Numbered from the stretch's first letter, positions 21,081-32,315 are shown. The stretch is DNA of 64,000 nucleotides from Symbiodinium kawagutii (GCA_009767595.1 VSDK01012950.1:409594-473593); one strand, 5' to 3'. Numbers and translations are program-made. The notes: generated by a model not told the origin, from the letters alone.

Positions 21081-22143
21081 TCAACACGCTTCTGAACTAC
21101 TCCTTCTTGAGCCAAACCAACTCCCAACCGCACGGGCTGGAGATCTTTCTCCGACCGGCGACCAGCAGCGTCTTGATGGCAACAATCGGACCTAAGAATC
21201 GATTCCAAAATAATGGCCCTTAACCTCCGGAAAACAAACCTGGAAGCTAACCACGAAAGGTAAATCGCCAGCTATAAATGGATAGAAATGGTGGATTTTC
21301 CAACTTTAGACAGCACAAATCCATCAATGCTTTGTATTATCCAACCAATCTGATAAAATTAAACGGTAAACACCAGCTATAACTGGTTTGCTTACCAGAG
21401 TGTACTTCAAACAGCAAGTATAAGCCTCAGAGATCCTCTATTCGAAGGACTCCAGAAAGCAAGAAAACATGGGGAATTGATCATCGCGAGCTGGTGCATC
21501 ATGATCATCCTTGGCTGGTGACTATTCCCGTGATTTATTCAGAGTGAATAAACACCCTTCAGAATTTAGCAATGATTATTAAATTCATGTTGTGTGATTC
21601 AAACATTGATGACCATTTGAGAATGATTGTTTTATACACTGATTCAATCATTCATGACCGTTTAAGAGAACGATTGTTCATCTCCAGTGATAAGTACTAA
21701 TTCAATAACATGACCGCGAATATTCGAACGATGAAGCGTTCAGGAGGCATTTTTCAGTCACAAAATTGCTGGCAAACATCATTCATCATCATAATAATCA
21801 TGATAAACCCGTCCACAATCAAGTCCATCAGTGCTGCTTTCTTGCCTGGACCCCCCTTATCAACTGCGACTCGACATTGATCAACCATGATCTTGGCGGT
21901 GACTGGAGTTCTCAAAGCAGTCCACCATCTTGATTTCATCAATGATGACACCACTTGGTTGTTCCCAAATGTCAAATTTTGCTGGACACAGCCGCAGCAC
22001 CATCAACCTCAGATCAACATCACCAACTTGAACCCAACATGGACCCAACCAACCCAAGCTATCATAGCTGGTGAACGGCCACCCCTGGGGGCTGCTCCTG
22101 CGCTGTCCCCCCGGTATCAAAGGGCCGGGCATGGCCGGGCCAC
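21081..22143. other. Spacer without a supported gene
   Basis: AT-rich sequence with short chance ORFs. There are direct words such as AGAACGATTGTTCAT and GAGAATGATTGTTTTAT near 21620-21680. I see no repeat element with clear ends. Confidence 0.4.
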
Positions 22144-22232
22144 CCCAATGGCTCGCCGCTCTCCCACCACGCCAAGCTGCTCGATGCGCCGCTCCATGAG
22201 GTCAAAGCGCGACTCCCAAGCCACTTCACGCA
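22144..22232 (-). CDS. Coiled-coil-like exon, minus strand
   Basis: The acceptor TTAGGCAG|TG leads to 89 bp reading REVAWESRFDLMERRIEQLG then VVGERRAIG, ending at ATTGGG|GTGGCC (GT donor), phase 1 in and phase 0 out. Third positions are mostly G or C. The charged heptad-like pattern suggests a helix or coiled coil. The plus-strand frame here is Arg/Ser-rich and looks antisense. This is one exon of an otherwise unseen split gene; the product is unknown. Confidence 0.5.
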
Positions 22233-22466
22233 CTGCCTAAGGCGGTGATGGACCACCGCATGGTGAACAACCAATGGAGGTTTCTCAAGCCAGTTTAAGG
22301 ATTGCAATGGTTAGTAATAGGGGGTAATAACCAACAATGGTTAAACAACTACTGTATGACTGTATGACCGTATGGGCCGGCGAACAACGAATGATGGCTA
22401 AGGATACCTGGAAAAATGGTTCAATGGCAGGTGAATACTGCATAATAATTGTAAAATGGTCGCAAA

Positions 22467-22576
22467 ATGGTGGCTTCTCAAAATGCGGGTATCCCAAAAT
22501 TATGGTTGTTCTAATTTACCTTAGATGGTAAATATAAACAATGATTTAGATGTTCTCCTATTTTGAGAAACACCCA
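22467..22576. mobile_element. Family B element, copy B4
   Basis: The ends are TGGTGGCTTCTCAAAATG and CCTATTTTGAGAAACACCCA. The flanks are AA/AA instead of the usual TA. The core is TA-rich and diverged. Confidence 0.65.
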
Positions 22577-23126
22577 AATGGTTGGTTGTGGATAGTGGGT
22601 CAGTCACAATGGTGAACCATATCCAATGGTTAGTCAATGACGGTTAGCTAACAATGGCTAGTTGATGGCTAACTGTTCATATCCAATCGTTCGTTTAAGA
22701 ATGGTTCATAGTGGTTCATATCTAATGGTTACAGTAAGTGAACTTGTAACCAGTGATAGTTGATCCCTAGTTATTGGCTAACTGGTTGGTTAATGATGGC
22801 TGTTAACTGATCATGGACTGTGGATATCAGTTCACGGATGATGATTAATGATGGTTGTATGATCCTTGATGATTGGTTAGCAGACCAAGAATCAATGGTA
22901 TTAGTGGTTCATGGCCAATGGTTAATGCTTGGCCAGTAATGTCTCATGGTGATGACTTCTATTCGACGAAACATTGTTGCGCATTGTTGCCCGAAACTTT
23001 TCAGGGAACTCCTGGTCACCGACAGTTAAGTATAACTGGGCCATAGATAAATCACAGGCGCCCTGGCAGCGACAGTCTGCCTGCCTGATGAGGAAAGGTG
23101 CGTCTAGTTGAAGGATGCCATAGAAT
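22577..23126. repeat. Degenerate ATGGTTAG/TGGTTGA word field
   Basis: The plus strand is built of variants of ATGGTTAGT, TGATGGCTAAC and GTGGTTCAT with no fixed period. No gene is seen. Confidence 0.6.
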
Positions 23127-23507
23127 TTATAGTGCTTGGTTCGTAAAGGGTTGAGGGTAGTTTATTGATTGAGATGGGTCATGAACATGGCTTACTCGTA
23201 CAAGTACAATCAGGCAAGCACGGTGCCCAGGCTTCCCTGTACAGTGACGAAAAAATCTGATATGGCAACTGATGATTTGTTCCAGCTGTATACTACAGTC
23301 ACTACAGTGTTTCTTTTTTGGGTGCTGTTCTGTTGAGGTTTGTATCGCTGCTACACTGTTGGTCATCAAGATTGTCGTGGCAGCCGTGGCTGTTAGCATT
23401 ACAATGTTCAGCAATTGCTTCCGGCTGCGGATGCCGCCATGGCTCCTTTCAACCATGTAAGAGTGTTTCTGAATCACAGGGGTACCCCCAGTTCCTATAT
23501 CAGTCAT
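23127..23507 (-). CDS. Open minus frame, up to 126 codons, possible exon(s)
   Basis: The minus frame is open for 126 codons and reads MVERSHGGIRSRKQLLN, ATAATTILMTNSVAAIQTS, TEQHPKKKHCSDCSIQLEQ. The upper end (about 23463-23507) enters a family B element, so coding more likely starts near 23460. The forward frame over the same DNA is hydrophobic (LLVIKIVVAAVAVSI). No homologue is recognised. Confidence 0.3.
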   Translation of the reverse strand: MTDIGTGGTPVIQKHSYMVERSHGGIRSRKQLLNIVMLTATAATTILMTNSVAAIQTSTEQHPKKKHCSDCSIQLEQIISCHIRFFRHCTGKPGHRACLIVLVRVSHVHDPSQSINYPQPFTNQAL

Positions 23508-23562
23508 TTATAGTGATAGACCAACCATTTTTGGGGTCTCCAATGGCTTGAGAAACCATCAT
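23463..23562. mobile_element. Family B element, GGCTTGAGAAA subtype
   Basis: The left end is GTGTTTCTGAATCACAGGGG with GTACCCCC. The right end is TGGCTTGAGAAACCATCA. The core has TCATTTATAGTGATAGACC and CCAACCATTTTTGGGGTC. The same right-end subtype is found in the intron at 45356-45528. Confidence 0.65.
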
Positions 23563-24253
23563 GCTGACATTTTGTTGCTTCTTGTTGCTCCCAAACCCTT
23601 CACCGTTTGGGATTGTCGGGTGAGATATGGTCAGTCACCATCGAATGCGATGGTTCCAGCAAACCGGCCACCCAAAAATGCCATCCAAAATGGCAAGGGT
23701 TGACTCCATTTTGGCAATTAAATCAAGCACAGAGAACGAACATATTGTACCTATTTCTACATCTGCGTGTTCTATGCCTCTATGCATTCTGTCACCACCA
23801 AAGATGGCTTTCGCACAAGGACACAGTGAGTTTGGTTGGCTGCACAGGCACCACAATGTATGGAGCTGATCTTGGGATGTGTACTCAGCCATGGCTGCCA
23901 CCGTCCCTGCTATCCCCGAATTTAAGGGTTCCCTGGAGGGGGCACAACACCCAAACCAGGGAACCTGGTTGGTTGCTGTTCAAAAACGATTTTATTGATT
24001 GAAAAGAAGTCAATTGTTTTGGGCAACTCCTCATGTAAATTTTGAATGGTCAACCATTGCTAACCATCAAAACACAGTAGAAAATTAGAGGATGAACCAC
24101 TGATCTGTCATCAAAAAACATCGTCGTCGGCCATTCAAACAAACTATTTTTAAACACCAAATCATTTCTGGTTATTGGCTGCTCTCAATTCTTTTGAGCC
24201 ACTATCAGCCTTCAAGAAATGATATCATACTGTGGGTAAATGCACCATACTGG

Positions 24254-24350
24254 ACTGGTTAGTGGTTTGAACCCCTCTGAAAATATGCTTGTTAATCAAC
24301 CAACCATCTTCCAAATATTTGGGGAAATAAATTAGCTCACTCAAACAATC
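24254..24350. mobile_element. Family C element, copy C2
   Basis: It starts ACTGGTTAGTGGTTTGAACC then CCTCTGAAAATATG, and has AATATTTGGGGAAATAAA. The right inverted end is decayed, so the end coordinate is approximate. Confidence 0.5.
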
Positions 24351-24745
24351 TACTTGTAGGTGTTTTACTATCTCTGTTGCTGATTGTCCCTATCCCATGT
24401 ATGATTAATTAAGCTTTATCACCGGTTAGAACGCTACTAATGACCCCTTAGCCACTGGTTGTTGGTTCCTAAACCCAATGCAAAACCCCTATCTAATCAC
24501 CAATTCTATGTGTATATACTAACCCCATCAAATCCTTTTTTGACCGTTATTCAAATGCCTATTTGAGTATCTATATAAATCCTATCAAATATCGGTTACA
24601 AATAAACTCCAAAAAATCCTAAAAAATCTCTACAAAAACTAGAAAATCCTATAAAGTCCCCAAAAAATCAATGTTTCCCGTCTCTTATAGGATTTATTGG
24701 ATCACCTATAAAATACCATAAAATTACCAACCTTAACCTCCAGTG

Positions 24746-24886
24746 GATCACCCCATGCCCTGCCCGGCTCGCAACCCAAGTGGCTCGATCCAAGGCAGAG
24801 AAACCCACCGTCACGGGCCGTAGCGGCGTGAAGTTGTGGGGATGCCCTGCACCAAAAAATGCCGGGAATCCGTGGGGTGGTTGGGT
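24746..24886. other. GC-rich exon-like island, strand unresolved
   Basis: The minus strand has acceptor CATTTTTTGGTGCAG|GG and a frame GHPHNFTPLRPVTVGFSALD ending at a GT donor near 24747. The plus strand has acceptor CTTAACCTCCAG|TGG and a frame ARSKAEKPTVTGRSGVKLWG. GC3 is about equal. The island leads straight into the 12-bp repeat array. Confidence 0.35.
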
Positions 24887-25030
24887 CAATGGCTGGATGA
24901 ATGGTTGGGTGAATGGTTGGGTTAACGGACCTGTGGTGTGTTCATATGGTTGGATAAATGGTTGGGTTAATGGTTCTGTTAATGGTTGGGTTAATGGTTC
25001 TGTTAGTGGTTGGGTCAGTGATGGTTAAGA
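24887..25030 (+). repeat. 12-bp tandem array, GGTTGGGTTAAT type
   Basis: About eleven degenerate 12-bp units (GGTTGGGTGAAT, GGTTCTGTTAAT, GGTTGGATAAAT) encode a chance GWVNGSVN repeat. A reverse-complement array of the same unit lies at 25265-25346. Confidence 0.85.
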
Positions 25031-25264
25031 ATGGCTGGATTAATGATGGTTAAGAATGGTGGGGTCAATGATCATGGCTGATGGTGGCTCTTGATAGTGG
25101 CTTCTGATGGTCGGTTCATGCTGGTTGAAGAATGGTTTTAGTAATGGTTGAAGAATGTCGCTTCATGTTGGTTTTAGAGTGGTTTGAGTCTCGGTTGAGT
25201 GATCGTTTTACTGCTGGTTGCATGATGATTTGGTTGATAGCGTGAAACTTGTTTTTTGTGATAG

Positions 25265-25346
25265 TTTTCACCCAACCATTCACCCAACCATTAACTAACC
25301 CGACCATGTTCCCAACCATTGACCCAACCATTGTCCCAACCGTATG
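25265..25346 (-). repeat. Inverted copy of the 12-bp array
   Basis: Units such as CACCCAACCATT and GACCCAACCATT are the reverse complement of the array at 24887-25030. The two arrays make a large inverted repeat with a 234-bp spacer of TGATGGTT words. Confidence 0.8.
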
Positions 25347-25352
25347 ATAGTT

Positions 25353-25448
25353 TCACGATACCAACTACACTACGACTCATTCACCACCGATTAGAAGAGG
25401 CTCCCACTCCGAGTCACACGAGTCCCAACCTGGATAGAGCTGGGCAGG
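25353..25448 (+). repeat. Dispersed repeat H, first copy (second at 26836-26923)
   Basis: ATACCAACTACA, CATTCACCACC, CTCCCACTCC and GAGTCCCAACCTGG recur in the same order at 26836-26923 as ATACCAACTACA, CATTCACGAC, CTACTCCTTGG and CAGTCCCAACTTGG. They are direct copies 1.5 kb apart. Confidence 0.6.
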
Positions 25449-26723
25449 GAATCGCGACCTGGCGAGGTGTGGGAGGACGCTGATGTTTCTGATGATTCAG
25501 AATGCTCAATGACTCAATGATTAAGCCAAACTATTGGTAATTAATCGCATTTTGGTTCATAATTGTAATGATTACCCAAATGCTCCATGTATGGCATATT
25601 TGCCTACATTTGGGCTGTTTTATAGGTAAATGTAGCTAAATATTCTATACATGGAGCATCTGGGTTATATAAGCCAAACGAATGTGTAAATAGTGATTAT
25701 GAACCGGATAATCAAATGATACTGGAATGGGTGAATGGTTGATAATCGTTAAAATTGGTGAAGGTCCATGATGGGCAACGATAAATGTTGCTCATGGTTT
25801 AAAAACAATTGGCACCGTCTTAATCATCAAGCCACATGTGGTTCATGATTGGTCAGCAAGTCAAGCTTCAAATTAAATGGGAAACGACAAAGCTGATCGA
25901 ACAATTCACAGTGTAGCAGCTTTATCTTTCACCGTGATGAGTGATGAGCATCATCCATTATCATTAGCCAGTTGCACATGAAACCATCAGTAATGATCAT
26001 GGATGATAATGATACCATCATTCCTGATGTTCCTTGATTATCATCCATCATCATTCACTAGTAGCAATTGTTAATCATGATGATTCATCGTCATAGGCCA
26101 GTATCTGTAACTATTGTTAACCGCTACTGATCTACACTACGGTAGACTGTTGCCGGCATACACAATGTTTGCAGAATGGGATGGTGTAGCTGGGACAGGA
26201 GCCAACTGTTAAAGACAATATAAAATCAAGCCAACAGTAACGAATTCATACAAGCAAAGCGATAAAAGTAGGGTGCTGTAACTGAGAGATGAAGAGACAA
26301 AGACTTTCAGCAAGGACATGGAATTTTGGCAAACAACTTTGGGCAATGGGATGTAGCTTTGGTTGTAGTAGCGGCAGCCCTCGTCACATGTACCGGATGG
26401 GTGTTTCAGTTGTGCTGGTCCTCCGTTTGTTTCCGGTGAAACGCGGGTGCATCCTGATCATACCCCTGCGACATCTCGATTGACCATTCTGACAAAGCAT
26501 AGTTATTTACCACATGTTAATCAACCAAACCAACCCAACCAGTTAAATGGTATATAATCTGTGTTATTGTTCTGGTTGTTTTTCTCATATGATAACCCAT
26601 ATCCCATATCAATCAATACGGTATCAGCCAGTTATCATCTACGCATCTTAATCCTTGCTTCCCAACCAACATCAACCACTCATAGTTGGTATTCCTGTTC
26701 TTGCAGTTCTCCCAATTATTCTA
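25449..26723. other. Spacer without a supported gene
   Basis: It contains the palindromic element at 25574-25666 and TGATGATCAT words. A short plus ORF (26289-26483) is not convincing. Confidence 0.45.
25574..25666. mobile_element. Family G palindromic element
   Basis: The outer arms are ACCCAAATGCTCCATGTATG and CATACATGGAGCATCTGGGT type. The inner arms contain TTTGCCTACATTTGGGC and AGGTAAATGTAGCTAAATAT. It folds into one long hairpin. A relative is at 12680-12815. Confidence 0.7.
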
Positions 26724-26827
26724 GCTGGTTTGTGGCTGAACCACCCCATATTAAAAACATGTTCAGCCAACCAACCATTGGTTGATAATTACTGGAGGAA
26801 ATACGGTAAATATGCTTAAAACCATAT
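26724..26827. mobile_element. Family C element, copy C7
   Basis: It starts GCTGGTTTGTGGCTGAACCA and has GCCAACCAACCATTGGTTGA, then ACTGGAGGAAATACGG, as in the other family C copies. The right end CTTAAAACCATA is decayed. Confidence 0.5.
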
Positions 26828-27029
26828 TGCTGTTCACCATACCAACTACATCCAACTACTACACCACGAATCATTCACGACTTCCTACTCCTTGGCACGA
26901 CCAGTCCCAACTTGGGCAGATGCTTAATGACTAGCAAGCAACCACCAACCAGTTTAAACATTATTGTTGCTTATCATCCCCTATTATCAACCCTCATTAA
27001 TGGTTACAACCCCTACATACAATCTATAT

Positions 27030-28135
27030 TCCTTCATAAATTTGCAAATAAAACCCTACACAAGCCCTATCCCTATTCTAGCCCTATATGACCAACCAGT
27101 TAGATGACTAACCAACATCAGCCCTGGCCACCAACGCCGCTGCACCCTGCTGCGCACCCTGCGAAGGCAGCAGGGCGGTTCTGCGGTCGTCGGATCACCG
27201 CGCCCGGTGGCGGAGTGGTCTCCGGCAGAGGTTCCCTCGGCAGGGAATGCCCTGATTGAAGTGGTGAGAAGGTGGGGGCCCTTGGGAGGAAGGGATGGGC
27301 TTTGGGGATGATGGTGGATGATGATGGGTTTGGGAGGTGATTCAGGAGATGCTTGTATAGATGATTGGGGATGATGTATGGATGATCAATCGGGATTCAT
27401 GAGGACGAAGGAATAATCAATTAGATTGAATCAGTAGAACCAATCAACCGGACATATTAACAAGGATCCTGACCAAAACATGCAGGGACGATGATGGAAG
27501 GATGAAGGGATGATGGTTGATTGAAACAATGATTCATAGCAAACTGTTGGGGGGGGAGTACAGTATTAATGTTTGAACAAGGGGCAATGTATGTTTCATG
27601 ATGCTCAATGATGCTTAAACAAGTTTGCCATACTGGTGAATGATGAGTGATAATGGTACTGACTCATTTCGATGAATAACGGTGGGTCAACCGCGGTCTA
27701 ACCAACTTTCTCAACTAGGTTGAATCCTTGAAATTAATCAACCAGGATCACACCGAAATCGTGTCAGTCACACCAAGGCTGAGAAATGCCAAATATTGTG
27801 ATTTGTCGCAAGCTGGATGTATTTTGCTGCGTGATAATAGCTTTGGCAAGCATGGAACATCATGAAACCCTAGGGTGTGGCAATAGATATATGGTGGCGT
27901 TGGCAACTGGTCTTTTCAGATTTCATCATCTCTTGACCCAACGAAATCTTCTGCCATAACAGCCAGGTACGATGGGGACGATGGGGCAACGTCGTGGTAG
28001 ACAAACAACCATGACACACCAAGAAATGCGACACATGCTTTGCTCGGACCCGTGACACAACATGGTATACTACGATTCTTGAAGCTTATTACCAAACCAA
28101 ATTGACCAACCATTAACCAACCTGAGCCAAACAAC
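27030..28135. other. Spacer with one GC island at 27120-27260
   Basis: The island is open on both strands: minus EPLPETTPPPGAVIRRPQNR with a GT donor, plus SAVVGSPRPVAEWSPAEVP. One is probably an exon; strand is unresolved. The rest is GATGATGG-rich sequence without a gene. Confidence 0.35.
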
Positions 28136-28173
28136 CTTAACCAACCAACCAACCAACCAACCAACCAACCAAC
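28136..28173. repeat. (CCAA)n tract
   Basis: About nine CCAA units. On the minus strand this GGTTGGTT run starts directly at the donor of the 28174-28283 exon, so it forms the first bases of the intron. Confidence 0.9.
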
Positions 28174-28283
28174 CCCGGCATCGCCCCGTTGCACGGCCAC
28201 CGCAACGCACCGCTGCCAGTCTGTGGTGCCCGGCTGTGGCAGGTTGCGGAGCTCGTCCGCGTAGTCGTTGCGCTGCAGGGCAC
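28174..28283 (-). CDS. High-GC3 exon, minus strand
   Basis: The acceptor CGGCGCTCCAG|GT (pyrimidine-rich upstream: CCTTTCCCCGTTCTCC) leads to 110 bp reading ALQRNDYADELRNLPQPG then TTDWQRCVAVAVQRGDAG. It ends at GCCGGG|GTTGGTTGG. About 27 of 32 third positions are G or C, the strongest codon signal of any island outside the 4850-4940 exon. Phase is 1 in and 0 out. I do not recognise the family. The (GGTT)n start of the intron is unusual. Confidence 0.55.
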
Positions 28284-28329
28284 CTGGAGCGCCGGACACG
28301 TCACGGAGAACGGGGAAAGGTGGCTGATC

Positions 28330-28520
28330 AACACTGGTGATGGTTAGTGATGGTTAGTGATGGTTAATAATGGTCATTAATAAGCTTAACTAGTGATGGT
28401 TAATGATTAATGAATGGTTCATGATGGTCAACAAGTGATGGTGAACTAGTGATGGTTAACTAGTGATGGTTCATCAATGGTTAATGATGATGAATGCATA
28501 GTAACTAGTGATGGTTGATG
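28330..28520 (+). repeat. Repeated AACTAGTGATGGTT words
   Basis: Four copies of AACTAGTGATGGTT lie at about 28387-28515, among other TGATGGTTAGTGATGG units. No coding signal. Confidence 0.7.
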
Positions 28521-28831
28521 GTTTTGTGCGTCATTCACACTTCATCGGGGGCGATGTACAAAAGCCAAGGCTACATTACGGGCAGCACGTAATGTAAAGT
28601 GATGGTGAACGGTGGTGAATGATGATCAATTGGGGAATGGTGGTTTTTGATGGTTCCTGATGGTTTCTTGATGGTCAAACATGATGAATTAGTGATGGCT
28701 ACTTGATGGGTGATGACGATTTATGGTGATTTTAGCGCTTCATAATGGTCAAGCATGTGTTGATGATGCTTATTGATGGTCATGACAGCTAGTAACCAAA
28801 TAGTACTATGTCGCATAATTATGTTGATCGT

Positions 28832-28965
28832 CTATAATGAGGGCTATTGATGATGCTGCATCATTATAGAGTGATAATCAGCCATAATCAGCCATCACCA
28901 ATAGTCCTCATCATTTATAATGATCAGCTATTAATGAGTGATGGCTGATTATGATGCTTCATAAT
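28832..28965. repeat. Compound inverted repeat
   Basis: TATAATGAGGGCTATTGATG pairs with CACCAATAGTCCTCATCAT, and GTGATAATCAGCCATAATC pairs with GATGGCTGATTATGATG. A smaller hairpin, TACATTACG with CGTAATGTA and a 7-base loop, lies upstream at 28572-28596. Confidence 0.65.
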
Positions 28966-29493
28966 GTTCAACAGCAGCAACCACTGGGAACCATTCCAGC
29001 GGACCTCAGCAACCATCACTGGGAACTTTCCATCCTCTCGTCCATCTGAGTGTGAATTTAAAGCAGTATTAACCATGTATGGTTGGCCATTCTTGACCGT
29101 TGATTCACCATTTGCAAGCCAATATTGAACATTATTAGCCATGATTTGCCAATTTGTAACCAAAAGAACCACCATGTACTGGCTATGTTTGACCTTTGTG
29201 ACGGAAATTGTGATTAACCATGAAATTAATGTAACCAAAAGAAGCACCATGTACTAGCTATGACTGACCTTTGCGAGAAAAAACTTAATTAACCATTCAA
29301 TCAACATCAACCATCTGACGCCAATATGAATCATCCATTCCCCAGTTTGATTAAACATCATTTCACTGTGTAACCATCATTAACCACTATTGTTGGTAGT
29401 TATCCCCTAGTATTGGCCACTATAACCCCTACTATTAGCCACTATTAGCCACTATAACCCCCTATAGAAACTCCTCATTTCACCTTTTTTGAG
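28966..29493. other. Spacer with a family D-like copy
   Basis: A direct repeat ACCAAAAGAACCACCATGTA / ACCAAAAGAAGCACCATGTA occurs near 29159 and 29234. A family D-like block (CACTATTGTTGGTAGTTATC and ACTATTAGCCACTAT twice) fills about 29378-29470. No gene is seen. Confidence 0.45.
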
Positions 29494-29580
29494 TGCAAAG
29501 GCGTCGCCTCGTTCAGCGGCCGTGGGAAGCTTATCCGATGCCTCGACCGCCCGGCTTCAGCCGACGGCGAGCTGCGCTAG
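29494..29580 (+). CDS. Terminal-exon candidate, plus strand
   Basis: A strong pyrimidine tract and AG (TTTCACCTTTTTTGAG|TGC) precede a 28-codon frame CKGVASFSGRGKLIRCLDRP then ASADGELR and TAG. About 22 of 27 third positions are G or C. The minus strand is also open (CSPSAARRRLKPGGRGIG) but with weaker GC3. It is probably the last exon of a plus-strand split gene whose other exons I cannot link. Confidence 0.4.
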   Translation, partial: CKGVASFSGRGKLIRCLDRPASADGELR

Positions 29581-30965
29581 GGGAACAGACCGATGAATCA
29601 ACGGCCGTGGGCGCCTGAACTAACCAACCAACCAGTGGTGAAGCCTAGCTGGTGAATGGTTAATAGGTGGTCAATCCTATGGTTAATATCAAGGCATGTT
29701 GTGGTTGGATGTAGTTGGCTAATCTACTATAGTTGGTTGATAATAACACTTAAAAATTCAGTTAAATTGATGTATAATTGATTTCATGTAGATTTATGGA
29801 CCAGTTATAGCATGTTATATCCTAAAGTTGGTTGATATGTGGACAATGCCTCGACCAACTGGAGCATTGATCAATGTTGTCAACCATGCGGTTTATATAG
29901 TTGACTAATGCTCAACAAGACCAGCTGGGATGGTTGACCAATGCTCGCTGTGCTTATCTGTAAGTGAAATTTGTAACTTAGTTCCTAGTTTGGTGCTAAG
30001 AGTTGGTAACAGCTACAGTCATCTAGTTCTCTAGTTTATTTCAGCCGAGCAGTTGATAGTGGGCTCTTAGCTATGGCTGTAGTTATTATCATATCAACCA
30101 CTGGATATGTATCAATACGACGCAAAGATGAGTATTTTTCTCCAACGAATTGGATATCCAACAGTAGCTGTAACTCTATATGGGGTATATAGTGTTTATC
30201 ATTGGGTTAAACCGTTAAACCAGCTATTTGCCGGAATTCATGTCTGTATGGGCATGAATAGTTGGTATATCCAATTGCTTATTTGCCAGTTGGGTTCACC
30301 AACCCATCCAATGCTTCCGCCACGGTGAAAGAAAACTGAGCCTTGTGGGTCAACTTCTCGGATTTTACGACAGCGCCGGGTGACTTGATAACCGGTTGTG
30401 ATATAAACCATGGTATCGATTTATGAATGGTTTAGTTTATATAGCTGGTTGTATGGCTAGTGTTGAAGAATTAGTGATTTATGAATGGTTCACCTCGATG
30501 ATTGGTGGATAAACTGATGGTGCGTTGATGGTGGAACCCAAAGGACAAAGGCTTTGACAGGTGTTAAACAAGCCACGGGACATTTGTGCTTCCCCACGGG
30601 TCGCCCGGCTGGGTGAAAAAAGGTTTTCAGTAAACTCTTACCCGCATACATGCAAGAAGGAACATCTGAGGTACTCCTTTTAACAAACATACACTCAGGT
30701 ACATGGGGTTGTCCAGATATGATCATTATTACACTATTGACCGGGTACGCCACTTGTGGACAAACCTAAGCAAAATCATTGGGCAATAGTTGATGGTTGA
30801 TGCTTAATCCTCACAGGATTTGATGGCCGCTTGGGTTAACAAAGGCAACCGTTCGGAAATCACTGGCCTGGCTCCCGAAGTGGCACCACCTCACCATTTC
30901 CCTTCGAAAACGTCAAAGGCGGATGGAATGACAAAAGGCACATCATGATTTAAAACAACCCCATC
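29581..30965. other. Spacer without a supported gene
   Basis: It is rich in GGTTGAT/TAGTTGG words. A short minus ORF (30490-30753, VPECMFVKRSTSDVPS) is unconvincing. Confidence 0.45.
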
Positions 30966-32315
30966 TTACGAAACCCGTTTGACAACATGTCGAGATGAAT
31001 GTCTCACTTTGGAGCTGTCACCACCGTAGTCTACATTGCCCCAGGTAACAACTGACCCGTCTGCAAGGATGGCAGCAAATGCCTTAGATGTGGCCTGAAT
31101 CTGCTGCACACTTCTGAGCTGATCCTGGACTTCAGAGCTGTCACCACCAGAATCTGGAGGTCCCCAGGTCACAACTGATCCGTCTGCAAGAATGGCAGCA
31201 AATGCAGAGTCCCCTGCCCGAATTAGCTGCACATTCCGGAGTTGATCTTGGACTTGGGAGCTGTCACCACCATAAACTGGACTTCCCCAGGTAACAACAC
31301 AGCCATCGGCAAGGATGGCAGCAAATGCAGAGTGCCCTGCCTCAATCTGTTGCACATGCCGGAGTTGATCTTGGACTTGCGAGCTGTCACCACCGCACTT
31401 TGGATGGCCCCAGGTGACAACTGATCCGTCTGCAAGGATGGCGGCAAACGCAAGGTCTGTGGCGTGAATTTTCTTGACATTCCGGAGTTGATCTTGCACT
31501 TGGGAGCTGTCACCACCATGATCTGGATTGCCCCAGGTAACGACGGATCCGTCTGCAAGGATGGCAGCAAATGCAGAGTGCCCTGCCTCAATCTGTCGCA
31601 CATGCTTGAGCTGATCTTGGACTTGGGAGCTGTCACCACCATGATCTCGACTGCCCCAGGTAACAACTAAGCCATCTGCAAGGATGGCAGCAAATGCACT
31701 GTCTGTGCCTTGAATCTGCTGCACACACTGCAGCTGATCTTGGACATGGGAACTCTCACCCCCATCATATGGATCCCCCCACGTTACTATTGATCCATCT
31801 GCAATTATGGCAGCAAATGCAGTGGTTGTGGCATGAATCTGCTGCACACTTCTGAGCTGATCCTGAACCTGAGAGCTGTCACTGCCATAGTCTGGAAGGC
31901 CCCAGGTAAAAACTGATCCGTCTGCAAGGATGGCAGCAAACGCACCTTTTGTAGCCCGAACCTGCTGTACATTCCGCAGCTGATCCTGGACTTGAGAGCT
32001 GTCACCACCACAGTCAGGGTCGCCCCACGTGGTGATTCCGTCTTCCCCATGGCACCACAATGCGAAAGCGCAACTTGTTGATGATACCTCCGCTTGCAAA
32101 GAAATGGCCGTGACATGGTCTCTATCTTCAAGTCCTGCAGCTTGCAGTGTCTCCTCAGGATCTGTCAAAACCTGTCCGTTTGCACAAACAAGCTTCAGGA
32201 ACCTTTGTCCTAAAGCCTTCTGGACCTGAATCTTCAATTCCTTCGCAGTAGAGGACCGCTGAAGTGAAATGCTTTCACTCCGACCACTGGGCAAAGACAC
32301 TGTGAGCTGAAGCAT
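30966..32315 (-). CDS. Ubl-RCC1-like repeat protein 2, about 449 aa
   Basis: I start at the ATG of MLQLTVSLPSGRSESISLQ, which aligns with the Ubl start of the other three genes. A longer in-frame start at 32423 adds 36 residues that match none of them, and an AG (TCGGCCAG|ATG) stands directly before the chosen ATG. The Ubl (residues 1-75, ending DHVTAISLQ) is followed by nine RCC1-like units of about 41 residues, mostly FAAILADGSVVTWG. Units are diverse (GNPDHGGDSSQ, GHPKCGGDSSQ, GSPVYGGDSSQ), so this is older or less homogenised than gene 4. The reading leaves the repeat at GGDSSK and then runs VRHSSRHVVKRVS to a stop. The DNA at that point is TCCAAA|GTGAGAC, a very good GT donor, so the true 3' end may be in a further exon. 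No HECT domain. Confidence 0.88.
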   Translation of the reverse strand: MLQLTVSLPSGRSESISLQRSSTAKELKIQVQKALGQRFLKLVCANGQVLTDPEETLQAAGLEDRDHVTAISLQAEVSSTSCAFALWCHGEDGITTWGDPDCGGDSSQVQDQLRNVQQVRATKGAFAAILADGSVFTWGLPDYGSDSSQVQDQLRSVQQIHATTTAFAAIIADGSIVTWGDPYDGGESSHVQDQLQCVQQIQGTDSAFAAILADGLVVTWGSRDHGGDSSQVQDQLKHVRQIEAGHSAFAAILADGSVVTWGNPDHGGDSSQVQDQLRNVKKIHATDLAFAAILADGSVVTWGHPKCGGDSSQVQDQLRHVQQIEAGHSAFAAILADGCVVTWGSPVYGGDSSQVQDQLRNVQLIRAGDSAFAAILADGSVVTWGPPDSGGDSSEVQDQLRSVQQIQATSKAFAAILADGSVVTWGNVDYGGDSSKVRHSSRHVVKRVS

